A DNA stretch of 64,000 nt from positions 48,744,491 to 48,808,490 of the forward strand of contig CM039182.1 of NCBI GenBank assembly GCA_008360975.2. The letters run 5' to 3'. The stretch is from Lichenostomus cassidix (Eukaryota; Chordata; Aves; Passeriformes; Meliphagidae). The position numbers and the translations under genes are program-made. The notes beneath the pieces are model-generated. The model made no database searches. It was not told the origin of the DNA and saw nothing but the letters and a program-made list of their open reading frames with translations. Shown here in pieces: positions 37,121 through 48,400 of this stretch; the stretch's first letter is position 1, and each line of letters opens with the position of its first letter.

Positions 37121-37147
37121 TATATAAGTTGGAATCAAAATAATAAA
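37121..37147 (+). promoter_or_regulatory. Second TATA box and adjacent polyadenylation signal of the nested LTR
   Basis: TATATAAG (37121-37128) is followed 13 bases later by AATAAA (37142-37147). A CCAAT word lies 21 bases upstream of the TATA. A TATA box with a polyadenylation signal just downstream is the arrangement known from avian alpharetroviral LTRs. It sets the orientation of this LTR. Confidence 0.6.
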
Positions 37148-37445
37148 GCTCTCTTTTTTATGCCACGCTGAGAATCCGGGTCTTCTTCTCTGCTAGCGGC
37201 TCAACAGCGACACTGCACCATGCGAATAAACATCTTCCATGGACACAACGCATAGACCCTCCTCACCTCCTTTATCACTGCTGGTTGTGGAAGCAGACGA
37301 ACCAGAGCTAGCCTTATGGCTCCCCGGCCGGTGAGAGCGCAGTGTCCAGCCCTGGGACAGAGGGTTTGGTGCACTGAGGCGCTGAACCAGACTGAGTAGA
37401 GAAGCTCTCAGTAAGGTCTGCTGTAACATCCCTTAAACCTCAACA

Positions 37446-37451
37446 AACCAA
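37446..37451 (+). repeat. Target-site duplication AACCAA, right copy
   Basis: Exact copy of 36597-36602. The CR1 sequence resumes directly with AAACTCTGTTATTTTGTGG, as expected for an uninterrupted element. Confidence 0.9.
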
Positions 37452-37825
37452 AAACTCTGTTATTTTGTGGTCTCTGTGCCCAATAGAGCCTCCAACCGTC
37501 ATATCACCCACTGCTACTTCTCTGCTCACACACAGGTGCAGCAAGGCCACCCTCCCTAGCTGGCTCCCTCACCAGCTGTGCCAGGAACCTCCTAGACTAT
37601 TTCGTCTCTGCTGTGTTATGTTTCCAGCAGACATTTGGTAAGTTGAAGTACCCCATGAGAACAGGGACCAGTGCCTGAGATTTCTCCCTGCTGCTTATAG
37701 AATATTTCATCTTCCTCTTCATCCTGGTTGGGCTGTCTTTAACAGCCTCTCACCAGGGTATTTTTTGCCCTGTGGCCTTCCACATGATTCTTATCCATGG
37801 AACATACAACCTGCTTTCTCTCTCT
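37452..37825 (-). mobile_element. CR1 LINE, continuation upstream of the nested LTR
   Basis: In plus orientation, antisense CR1 landmarks continue across the LTR: 'gtggtctctgtgcccaatagagcctccaaccgtcatatcaccca', 'ccctccctagctggctccctcaccagctgtg', 'aggaacctcctagactatttcgtctctgctgtgttatgtttccagcagacatttggtaagttgaagtaccccatgagaacaggg'. This is the ORF2 stretch upstream of the RT core. The 5' truncation point is near 37825, where similarity ends. Confidence 0.9.
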
Positions 37826-37890
37826 TTTTTCTCTTTTCCTGACAGTGAGAATGTCTGCAAAGACTAAGAGGATGATTATGGTAATGCAAA

Positions 37891-37996
37891 TTGGTGGGGA
37901 GTTGTTAATGGGGGTTTTTTTGGGTTTTTTTTTGGTTGGTGTGTTTTTGTTGGTTTGGTTTGATTTTGTGGGGGAGATAGGTTTGATTTTTTGTTT
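37891..37996 (+). repeat. G/T-rich low-complexity tract
   Basis: About 100 bases made almost entirely of G and T on the plus strand, with G-runs of 3-5 separated by T-runs. It lies just beyond the 5' truncation end of the CR1. Weak G-quadruplex potential on the plus strand is possible. Confidence 0.75.
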
Positions 37997-40900
37997 CTCC
38001 CAGGTTTAGAAGGAACATAAAGCAGGTTTATTTTTTTAGATATTTTCTGAAAGCTGAATTATGTAACAGTTTATAGTAGAAAAAAGAGAGAAAGAAGAGT
38101 GAATGGCTTGCCCCAGACCAAAACATACATCAGGGAGATAATGAGGAGAAGAATTTTAGACTTACTTCCTCCATTCCCCAACTTGACCATTGCTGACCCT
38201 ACTGAGATTTCTGGCTCCTCTGCTTAATATTACCCACTATTGTTTTTATTTGACTAGAAATTGCAAACCCTCTCAGCAATTGGACTTAAAATCTACAATC
38301 CTATAAAATCAGGTTCTCTTCCCACTCTTAAATATTCTTCCAGCCTTAACACTCCCCTGGACTTCAGTTTTACAGGCATTGCAGCTGGAATAATAGTAAT
38401 ATTTCCTAAAAAAAAAATGGATTCTTAAATGCTGTGCTTTCAGTGAATAGCAGAAACACACAAACATACAGACAAATGGAAATAATTCTACTGCTCTGTT
38501 TAGTTTCCCAGAGCCACTGAGAAAAAGAAAAAGCTACCTGAGTGAAGAATGGAAATATTTGCTATGTTTGACAGAGGGAACATGATTAAAATGCACTGAA
38601 GCTGAAATAACAGCTAAACTCTATCAAGAATAACTCTCATCAACTCATATCACAAGTGCTGCATTTATAATGCAGGTAAGAGTATATAAAATCCATTTCA
38701 TTTCAAGGCACATCTTATAACGTGTGGCCATTATCATTAAAAAGATATCCCCCAGAACATCTTACAAGATGAGAAGAGGCAGAATAGCATATCAATGTAT
38801 CTCCAGTAACCAGGAGGTATTTAGTCCTGCCAGCAGTGCTCCGACATAACCATCATTTCTCTGCTCACTTGCACAGAAGCTCTTCCAACATCTGCTCAGA
38901 TTTTTTTCCCAACAAAATAGCTTTCCATGGGAAATTACCGGCTAAAAAATGAGCTGTTCATGGCACTGTGGCAATTGCAGATAATTCCAGCAAATTTCTT
39001 CTTGACCTGCAGCACAACAGCAGTGAGGGTTACTTAGGTTCCCTGGATTTTTGGCTGAACAGCAGAGGGACTGCTCTGAAGTCAGAGTCAGACCTGTGGG
39101 CTTGTGTTTATGCCTTAAAAGCTGGTAAAAATACGAAACAGACACAGCAGTATAGGGAAAAAGGGGTATTACCTTGGTTTTAATAGGATCCCAGGTGCAG
39201 TCTCATCAAAGGTAGAAAAACGCCAAAGAATACACTCCATGTACCACATGTATACAATTTTATGGACCTTACAAATTAGCATGTCTACTTAAAATCTTCT
39301 AATAAGAAACTTAACAAATGAAGTAATTGTTTCCCTATTTTAATTATCTCTCCTCAAGTGAGGCTACAGTCTAGTTTACAAAAACATGTTCTATAGAAGA
39401 GGCCCCCTCCAAGGTTGGAGCCTCTAGTTCTGACATAGTAGGGATGTTTCATCTTCTTCAGAGAACCTCGGACTAAGCTAAATATCAGAGTACAAGGATT
39501 ATAGACGTACAGGGACTGAAAGGTACAGGGAATGGGAAAGGGTATAAAGATGTATAAAAAGGGTATAAAAAGAAAAGACAAAAACCATCAGGCATCAGTA
39601 TGAAAACACTGATGTTTTCCACTGAGCCAGGGGACTGTCTCAGAGGCAGGGATCCCAGGCCCCCAGGTGCTCCAGCTATGGTGAGAAAACAACTCTGTGT
39701 TGCAAAGGATAAAACATCATCACACATCTGAATCAAGGGACATGTCAGCCAGGAAAGATGTTTCTGTTACTCCAAAATATCAGTTGTTGGGGAAAACATT
39801 TCATTTTGATTTGAAGTGTTTGGGTTTGTTTTTTTCCCCAGAACCCCTCATTTCAGAAATTTTTACATCTCAGTGGTTTACTTTGATTTATAATGGAATA
39901 CTACATTTTACTGGAGAATTTCCCACCGGATGAGTATTCATCCAGTTAAATTTGTCAGAATCCTAAAATGCCAGCTTACCTCAGAACTCACTACATTGTT
40001 TTAAGAATTAGCATGGCAATGCTAATTAGCACTGGAAATCGCGAAGTGGCAGCAGCAATTGAACCAGCAAAAGCGTAGGCTGCATATCAGGAAATATTTT
40101 ATAACAGGCAAGTCTATTATATTTTGAAACATGTCTCCAAAGACAAGTAACAAAAGCCCCGCCCTTGGATCAATTAAGTGAGATAAAACACTTAAAAATA
40201 TTCAGGGGGAAACAGTCACCTGTCAGCCAGACAGATGGACAAGATGATCTTCTAGGTTCTTTACATCTCCAGAATCTGGGGAACAAACCAGCACTGCCAT
40301 GGGGAGCAGGGATGCCAACAGGCATATCCTGCCTTCCAGAGCTCCCATGAGGCTAAAGAGAGACCGTGAGCAGGACTAGGACTGTGCCTGTGCAGCAGCA
40401 ATGGGGGCTCCTGCAGATATCCAGGGTACTTCTGAACCACGTTGCTCACTTGGGACAGGCTAACAAAGTCTTGCAAGGCATAACTGAAACCATGCCGCAA
40501 AACTTTCCCCAAAACTGGGAAAGACTCATCTGACAACTCTGCTGTTCCTGAGGACCAGAGCAGCTGCTTCAATAATTGCCTGGCTCTGTCTATAGAGGCT
40601 GTAGAGGAACTACTTGGTAAAGAGTTTTGCAGCCAGAGGCTCAGCACGTGCTAGGTCTCACCTTGTGCCTATGCAATAGGAGATGAGAGCATCACCCCAA
40701 TATTTTTAGCTTGAAGGGGTACAAAAAGCAGACTTCAAAGCCCCAGCCTTCAAGAATGTGGTCCCTGCAGCAAGTAATACAGGAGGCAAATTCAGGCCTC
40801 CGGGGATGATTTCAGCTTTCTGTATTTCAATGCAGCAACTACCACATCATCTGCACACCTCTACAGGAGCTGTGTGATCATCAAACAACTTTTTGTGAAA

Positions 40901-43900
40901 CTTTCAGCCTGGAATCTCTTAATCTCATAGCAACAGATTGCTTTCATGGGTTTGCATAAAGGAGAGGAAATGCTCTGCAATTTGATATTCCCTAAATCCG
41001 TGTCATTTACATGTCTTTATTCACAGTCTACTTCTTCTCCTGATTTTATTTTTTTATGGCCTACACTAGTATCAATAAAAACCCTGCCCTTAATTTATCT
41101 TTCTTCCATTCTTCCAAATGCCAGAGGAAATTTCTCAGTCAAAAAATAACCTGTTTCTTGCTTTTTTTTTTTTTAATTTCTGCATTATTTCTGAACACCT
41201 GCTCTTTATGTCATACTGCAAAACAGTAGGCAATTAAAAGCTTACAGAACAAGGGAAAAAACAAAGCTTGTCTGCGCACAGGGAATTATACATTAGACAG
41301 TAATAGCTACACTTACAGCCACGAGTAAGATGTTAATTTATGTGTGTATTCAGTGCTAAACTACAAAAGCCAAAAATTACTGGGATTTTTATGTTTAGAC
41401 TTTAAACTCAAAAGTGAAAAAATTCAAAAATGAAGTACCCATGGCAACCTTAATTTTATTCATCTTGCCCTGTGATGCAGCTCTTGCTCAGTGATTTCAC
41501 ATTCCCAAGTAAATCTACATCTCTCGGATGATGTAAAGCAAGGTTAAACAATTCTTAAAATTAATAAAGTCCTTCAGCATATTTCTAAGTGTGCTGGAAG
41601 CATTCAAATGCGTATTTTGAAGAAACAAATTAACTGCCTTAATTTTTGAAAGGAAATAAATGCAACTGCTGTCAAAGTGTTTTCAACTTATCTCTTACTC
41701 TTAGCATATCCTTTTCCCCATTTTTCTCAGTCTCTCAGTATGAGAAAAGTAACACATTACTCATTTTACCTTTTAGTGATTAGTCTCTGCTTGTTTGCTT
41801 ATGCTCCGATGAGAGCTGAAAAATGCCATTTACCATGATTATTTGGGTGGTTTTTTCCTTATTTTTCCTCACTGGGCTGTTTTTATAATTATTTTTATAG
41901 ACAAGTATGATTTTGTATGATGATGTTTAAGATACATAGAGTCATTCTGTAAAATTTCCAGGCAGGTTAGCATGTATTTTTAGCATAACGCTCTAATAAT
42001 AGGATGCTTATACACTCATGCTGTCTGTCCAGTAAATGTGTAAATTAGCAGGTCCTCCCTCATCTTCAGAGCTCAATGCCTAATTTCATCCAAGGATGAA
42101 AGCCTCCAATATAATTGAGTTCCGACAACTTTAATGGAAAAATGAGCAGGCTAGAAGGAGACAGACATGAATTAATGTGGCCAGTGACATCCCAAAATAA
42201 AGGTAAGTAGAGCTGAGCCATCTCCCATTCTGTGTCACAGCAACCAGGTGGCATTAGCACGTTGGATATGCAAAGCTGCAGGTTAGCCAGGGGGTTGTTG
42301 CAGCAGTGGGGAAGGGAATTACAAATTGTTGTGTATTTTCTCAGTGGGACTGTACTTTAATGCTCCTGACAAGGTTTACCAGCCAGATCTCACCACTCTT
42401 TTCTCCAAAAAATGCAGTGCTTCTGAGGATTGAAGGCTGTGGCCTGGAAACTTCCCACCTAAGGGGTGTTGTACAGGTTGGAAGGATTCAAGTAGTCTTG
42501 CAAATAAGGGCAGAAGTAATTAGACTTTTAAAGTGGCCAGTTAATGTACTTTGAAAAGGAGCTGCAGGGGGGCAGGTTGAGGAGCTGATGCAGCGTTCAG
42601 CCTGGCTGACATTGGCATCAGTGGGAGGAGAACCACTGCTGGGAGCACTTTCTGTTCACACTGAACAAAGAGCTATGTCACCCAAAGGAAGTGTATTACC
42701 TTTAGCAGGGACTCATTTCTTTACACAATGAAGGTGATGCAGCTGCCTCTCATGAATACAGTGGAGTCCAGCAATGGGTTTTGGTGAGCTACATAGAGCA
42801 CTGGCAAGTTTCTTGGCTCTGGGCACATTGCCCCAAGCCAGAAGGTACCAGAGTTCCAAACCCCAGAGTCCCAATCATCTCTTACTGGCAGCCTAGTCCA
42901 GCACCCTTCACACCATCCCTTGAGACTTCATGCTGCCACAGAAAAAACCCTAGCAGTTTCTGAATCAAGCAGAACCAGCTATTTTTCTTCAAGTCCAGGA
43001 AAAAAAAAAAAGAGAACCTGCTCCAAAGCACCCCCAGAATTTCTGGAATCATGGCATACTTCCTGTGGTTGCTCTGCACAGGCAATGCACAAGCACTACT
43101 GTGAGATCCTTACCTAACATAATGGAGAACCATAACCAAATACCATTCACTCTCTCTTGCCCTTTCTCAAAAGCAAACAAAAAACCTTCACAGAAACAAC
43201 AAAGAGTATTATCTTGTCCTTTGCATCGAATGTTAACAGGATACTTTTTTCTCTCCCCTTACTGAAAAATAAAATAATATATCATTAATTTTGGTAACAG
43301 TCAAATATACTGATGGTAAATAAAATACTACTCATTGCAACTTTGGTTACAATGCAGGAATTCCAACTGAACAGGATTCCTTGACCACCGGCTGCTCCAC
43401 AAGACTCAATCCCAGTTTGGGGTCTATAGCAGCATTGCTGCTCAAGGAGCACTCAGATGGACAGGCTCCTTCAGAAAAAATATGTGATACTGAAAAGTTT
43501 CTGGATGAGACCTTATGAAGGTAAAGAAATTTCAGGTCTGCACAGCGTATAGACAGATCTCACCTGAATTTATACTCTGGCACTTCTGCACATTGTTTAA
43601 GCTAAAAGCTCTTTTGGTGCTGCAGGACACTACAGATACACCCTGCATATCAGATAGTGAATGAGACCATGGAGAAACCCATCCCCCTTAGCTCAGAGCC
43701 ATTCAGTAATTTTGAGTTTGTATGAAGCTATGGGATCTTCCAAGGGATCTACTGGTAGAAAGAAACGCAAATTAAATTCTGTGTACTCAGCCACATTTCT
43801 CTCTCTTTTACTAACAGCTACATAGGGCCAGGAATGCCCTCCCCATCCCACACAGAGCTCTAGCTGATGCAACAGGAACAGCTCTTTGCTCACTCAATGC

Positions 43901-45398
43901 ATTAGAGGCTGACTCCAGTGGTCCTCCTTAAAGGTGACAAACAGGCTCAGAGCTGTAAGGCTTCTGTGGACGTCCCATGGGATGTGTCACCAGGGAAATC
44001 GGAGAGTGTGGGAACACAGTGCTAGATAGCAAAGCAAGAAGCACAGGAATCCTGTTCAAGGTTAGAAGGGAAGCATCTGCCCACATTCTTTCAGCTGGGT
44101 GGTTTGCTGGGAGAGTGTGAGGCAGAGTGTGAAAGGCAGCAGCAAGGAGAAATGCAGTCAATATCAGGATAGGAAGCAATGTTAAGCTAAACAGCATTTC
44201 AGAGTGAAATCCTCACTTCCCTTTGTGCTTTCCTCAGCCATACTCAGAGATTGTCGATCAGCTACACACAGTGTCAGGAAGGGGAAAGCAAGAGCTCTCT
44301 GGACATGCAGTAAAACATGATTATCCCACAAAAGACACAGTCTGTGATTCTCAAGCGAATGTCTGCTTGGTTCTGACCATTAGGAGGTTTATCAGATTCA
44401 CCTCTCACAGCAACAGCACCATTCACATAAGCAGCACTGAAAATCCTCTGAGATGTTTTTTATTCCCCCTTGGAAAGGGCAATGCCCTGACAGCAATGCT
44501 CTCCCAAAGCAGCCTGAGAGAGGGAAGCTCATGCATCTTCCCCTCTAACTATATAGCTGGCCCACAAAGCACAGCCTCAGCAGTAAGTGTAGCTGCATCC
44601 CTTTTCCCCAAAGCTCCCACAAGGGAAGAATTCTGTGCAAGGAGCAATGTCCTGCAGACGAGACAGCACTGAAGGGGGCCGCCTTGATTAAACCAGGTTG
44701 TTCTGCTCAGAAGTCCTCTGTGCACACTCTTGGTTATGGCTGTTACAGCTGCAGCAGGGTGACATGAATTGCCTTTTATCTAATTGGAAAACACCCACAG
44801 AGTTTAGAAGTACTCATTTAGACAGGCAAATCAATAAAGGAAATGGTAAGCATGAGAATACAGTGCAACTATAGAGCCTGTGTGGGTCCTGTATGCTTTT
44901 GCTTAATAAAGATTAACTCTTGCCAGTTTGCTGCAATACCCAGACCTCAATAATAGCAGAACTGGTAGATTCTACCCTATAATGTCAAGAGTAGCTTGCC
45001 CCTATGCATACACCTCAAGGCAAGAGAATAAGCCTTTTGTTAAAGAGGCTAAAAAAGCAGAAGACATTGCAGAGAAGGCAGAAGAGAGGAAAAACTTCTC
45101 TTAATTGTAACAGTTCTTAAGCTGGCAATCAGATTTCTATTAAAAGATGGGGAAAGAGCAAAACCTGGTTTGCAAAACAACAAAAGCAGCAGCTGTATTT
45201 CTAGAGAGGTCTGCTACTATAAGGCAAATTGCAATGAAGAAAATCAGCAGAAAAGTGAGTCCAGCTTTTCAACTTTTGTTGTCCTTTTACTTCCACACTC
45301 ATCAGTGACTGTGCAAATCCCCACCCACAGAGTCGCTAAAAAAAAATCAGAGCTGTTAAGAACAATTATTTAACTGCTAAAAAACCCTGCATGTTTCA
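37997..45398. other. Unannotated, gene-free segment
   Basis: No gene is recognised. The longest open frame in the non-repeat part of the window (44223-44672, plus, 149 codons) has a serine- and threonine-rich translation with no recognisable domain, and I leave it out. A short CR1-tail-like word occurs near 40235-40262, a T-run at 41162-41174 and an X-box-like word (GTACCCATGGCAAC) at 41435-41448. The interval 41800-42120 is AT-rich and repeat-free. Confidence 0.55.
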
Positions 45399-45430
45399 AG
45401 AAAAAAGAAAAAAAAAGAAAAAAAGAAATA
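45399..45430 (+). repeat. A/G-rich low-complexity tract
   Basis: A-runs separated by single G residues (AAAAAAGAAAAAAAAAGAAA). This is simple-sequence DNA. Confidence 0.8.
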
Positions 45431-48400
45431 GCAAAAGCCCCACAATTCTTACTGTTGCTTTGTTCAGGATTAGTTTTGTTTTTCTTATTTCTCTTTGGCA
45501 TTCCTTCCCCTAAATCTCCAGTCACTTTCACAACAGGCTTATACTGAGTAGCTTCAGGCAGCTGAGAAAATAAAAATCCTGTTTAGCAATGTAAGTATCT
45601 CTCCTCTCACTGTTGCTAATAGGAGTTCTGTGCATAAATCACAGCATGCGCCAAAGGGAGGACAGAACTTGAAGCCCACGACTGTCTTCACCCACTGCTT
45701 GATTCTTTTCTCATTTACTCTAACATATTGGCCTCGGGGGGAGCTCTTCTGACATGTGTCAGTGTAAGCCAGAGGAAAAGCAGGACCATGGGATGAGAAT
45801 AGAGAATTCAGCATCTCAGTCTACTGGCAAAGTCCTGGCAAAGGTCAGAAGGAATGTTCAGGGTAATACAGGTTGATTCACAATGGCTCCACAGAAACTG
45901 AAGGCATGGATGGGATAGGTTTGGACTCATGTTCCAAATTCAGCCATCCTTCCCTCACCACCACCCGCTGGCCCTTCCACATGTGCTTTACAGAAATACA
46001 GATAACCCAGTATTTCCTTGTTGGGGTGAAAACTGTTCAGAAAGGTGTTGGAGGAAGTTGACAGGGCTGACAATTGCCCCATGATCAGGAAGTCTCCCTA
46101 TCCTCTCTGTATGAACCACTCACTGCATGACTGAAGGGGAGTCTGCCAAGCCAAACTTTCATGGCCATTGCTCTATACAGGTCTATTGGTATTAGAAACC
46201 TCTCCTCCGTTTCAATAAAAGCATTTACCACCAGGATTTTAGGTAAGGTCTTTTATATATAGCATCTGCAGTTCTTATTTCATGTTTCCTTTCAAACTTA
46301 CATTTTATTGATCAAAATAAATGAGTAAAAAACAAACTGATCCTTTAAAAAAGTACTTTCATTTGCACTTATGTTCAGTTAGAAAAGGAAATGCATTAAA
46401 AAAATTTATGGATTTTTTTATTAGTTCCTTTTCTTCTTATTGACAAAGTGTATTTCAATAAGGATTTTATCTCCTCTTGCTTGATCCCACACTAAAGTCA
46501 TGATCCTATACTTTGGCCATCAGTCTGTTGCCATGGAAATGGTCGTAACATCACCCAAAAAAGCAGTATTATGACTCCACTGCAGGATTAAGGAGAGAGA
46601 AAAAGATAGGCTGTATGGGATCAAGTCCTTAAGCAGCAATAGCTTTAGTTATTAACACAAAGAAAGAGAACAATTTTGAAAAATACATCAGCGGCAAATT
46701 CACATATGTTTTGCAAAGTTCAAAGAATATTTTCCCTAGAAGGCAAATGCTTTTTGATGCAGTAATTTCAAAGAGATCCTAAATGCCTAGTTTCTGTTCT
46801 TCCAGTCTGTAATCCCATTCACCATTTAAAACATGCCCTTTCTGTGAATAAATTCTGGTCATTTTTGACTCCATCCCTTCCCAATACCCACTCAGGACCT
46901 CCTTGCCAAGTTTGCAGTCCCATTTCGTTAGTGAAAGGGCTGATACCTAATTCAAATGAACTTTTTCAATTGAACACAGTCATTTAGTTGAGGTGGTTTG
47001 TCTGGTGGGACAAGGTGACATGTGCCAAATCCAATCCCCAAATGGAATTCACACGTGGCTAGCATAACATGCAGACCTGGTAAGCTCTCTCTAAACCTAA
47101 AAGCACATACTTTCAGACACTCAGTATCCCCAAGGCTTCATTTTACTTCTAAAGAGGTAAAGTTAACTCTCCTGTTAATTTTCACCTTCTGCTATAGCAC
47201 TTCCCTGCGCTGGTTGAGAACAATTTCAGTTCTTACCCTTGACAGGCTTTAGGGATCCAACCAGAGAAGGCTTTCTTAAGAGGTGGCCAGGCCAGTTTCA
47301 ACAGTTATACACAATTCCAAAGTTGCAAATTTTGAGCCTGTCACCTGTACAAAACAGTTAAACCTGAAGCTTCATTGAGGACTCTCCATATGCCACCAGG
47401 GCTGCATGAATGAATTAAAACTTAGGGGAAAAGAAACACTGCTAACATTGAAAACTTAAATAGTTATATGGGTTCTGCCTGATGGTGGGTACTACCATAC
47501 CCTGTTGATGTAATTCCTGACAGCAGCAGCACCCTTACAAAAATAATATCAACAGAGACACTGAAAAACTCCAGAAGAGGTTTGTGGCCTTAATAATTTC
47601 CTTTCAGGACATATTTGTTCTCATGAGCTCTGTTCCAGTGATCATTTGGGGTGGTTGCCTAGAGCTGAAGAATAGAAGAGCTGCTGAGGAATTCAGCTTT
47701 AGACTTTGAGCTTTAACAAGCATGACCTTCTTCCAAAACCTGCCAGGCTTGGCAGCTCTCTGAGATCTCCTTTCCACACACCAACATCAAACAGTTTCTC
47801 TTTGAAACTCTGTCTCAGGAAGAAAATAGGATTTGCAGTGGTCACAGGCAGTACAAAAGGTGCTGGAAGAAATATAAGAGAGACAACAGAGAGCAGTGGT
47901 TGAGATAAGAGTGTTCCCTTCTTGGGTTCTCTCATTTTCTGTTGGATGAAAAACTTATCTTTCTTCTGAACACCAACATGCACACACCATAAACTTGTGA
48001 TTGCTTATGAATCTACATGTATACAGCTTGGGTTTCTCAACATTACTAATCTTCCCAGTGAGAAAGCCTAAAGCATCTGTACTACATACCAAAAGACTAT
48101 TCATTCCCATTAAGAATTCACTGGTTTTTTGCCTCCAGATGTGTTTTAAGCTGCTGGGAAGCCTCAGAATTCAGCAGATTAATGTGCTCTAAATGTCATT
48201 TGATAAAGGGTACTGCTGCCAATGGTTCATTCACACTGCACAGATTTAATTACCTAAATGAAGTACCCTCCAAGAAAAGCACATTGCTTTTGGTTAGGAG
48301 TTTTTTTTTGTGATTGTGTTTTTAGGTTGATTTTTTTCTTAAATAAAACTCCATTTTAGTTTATATTTTTTCCTTTCTAATTGAAATTAACTTCCCTAGC

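Larger units (their letters stand above)
36603..37445 (+). mobile_element. Solo LTR (probable class II/ERVK-like), nested in CR1
   Basis: The 843-bp element begins TGTTGTG and ends CTCAACA, with a 5-bp terminal inverted repeat TGTTG/CAACA. Both flanks carry AACCAA. Removing the LTR and one copy joins the CR1 exactly. Plus orientation is shown by a CCAAT word (37095-37099), TATATAAG (37121-37128) and AATAAA (37142-37147), close together as in alpharetroviral LTRs. A second promoter-like set lies upstream: an inverted CCAAT (36718-36722) and TATAAAA (36803-36809), followed by two 33-bp direct repeats (36835-36867 and 36868-36900). A second AATAAA is at 37225-37230. No internal retroviral genes are present, so this is a solo LTR. 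The class rests mainly on the 6-bp duplication. Confidence 0.9.

Noticed and set aside
40235..40262. CR1 3'-end-like word 'gacaagatgatcttctaggttc'
   Set aside because: The similarity covers fewer than 30 bases with no upstream CR1 body, so it is not reported as an element.
42240..42256. CTCF-like word CAACCAGGTGGCA
   Set aside because: One core mismatch and no supporting flank. A single weak match in 64 kb is expected by chance.
44223..44672. Longest non-repeat open frame (149 codons, plus)
   Set aside because: The translation is serine- and threonine-rich with no recognisable domain or homology signal, and there is no codon bias or splice context. This length is expected by chance among so many frames.
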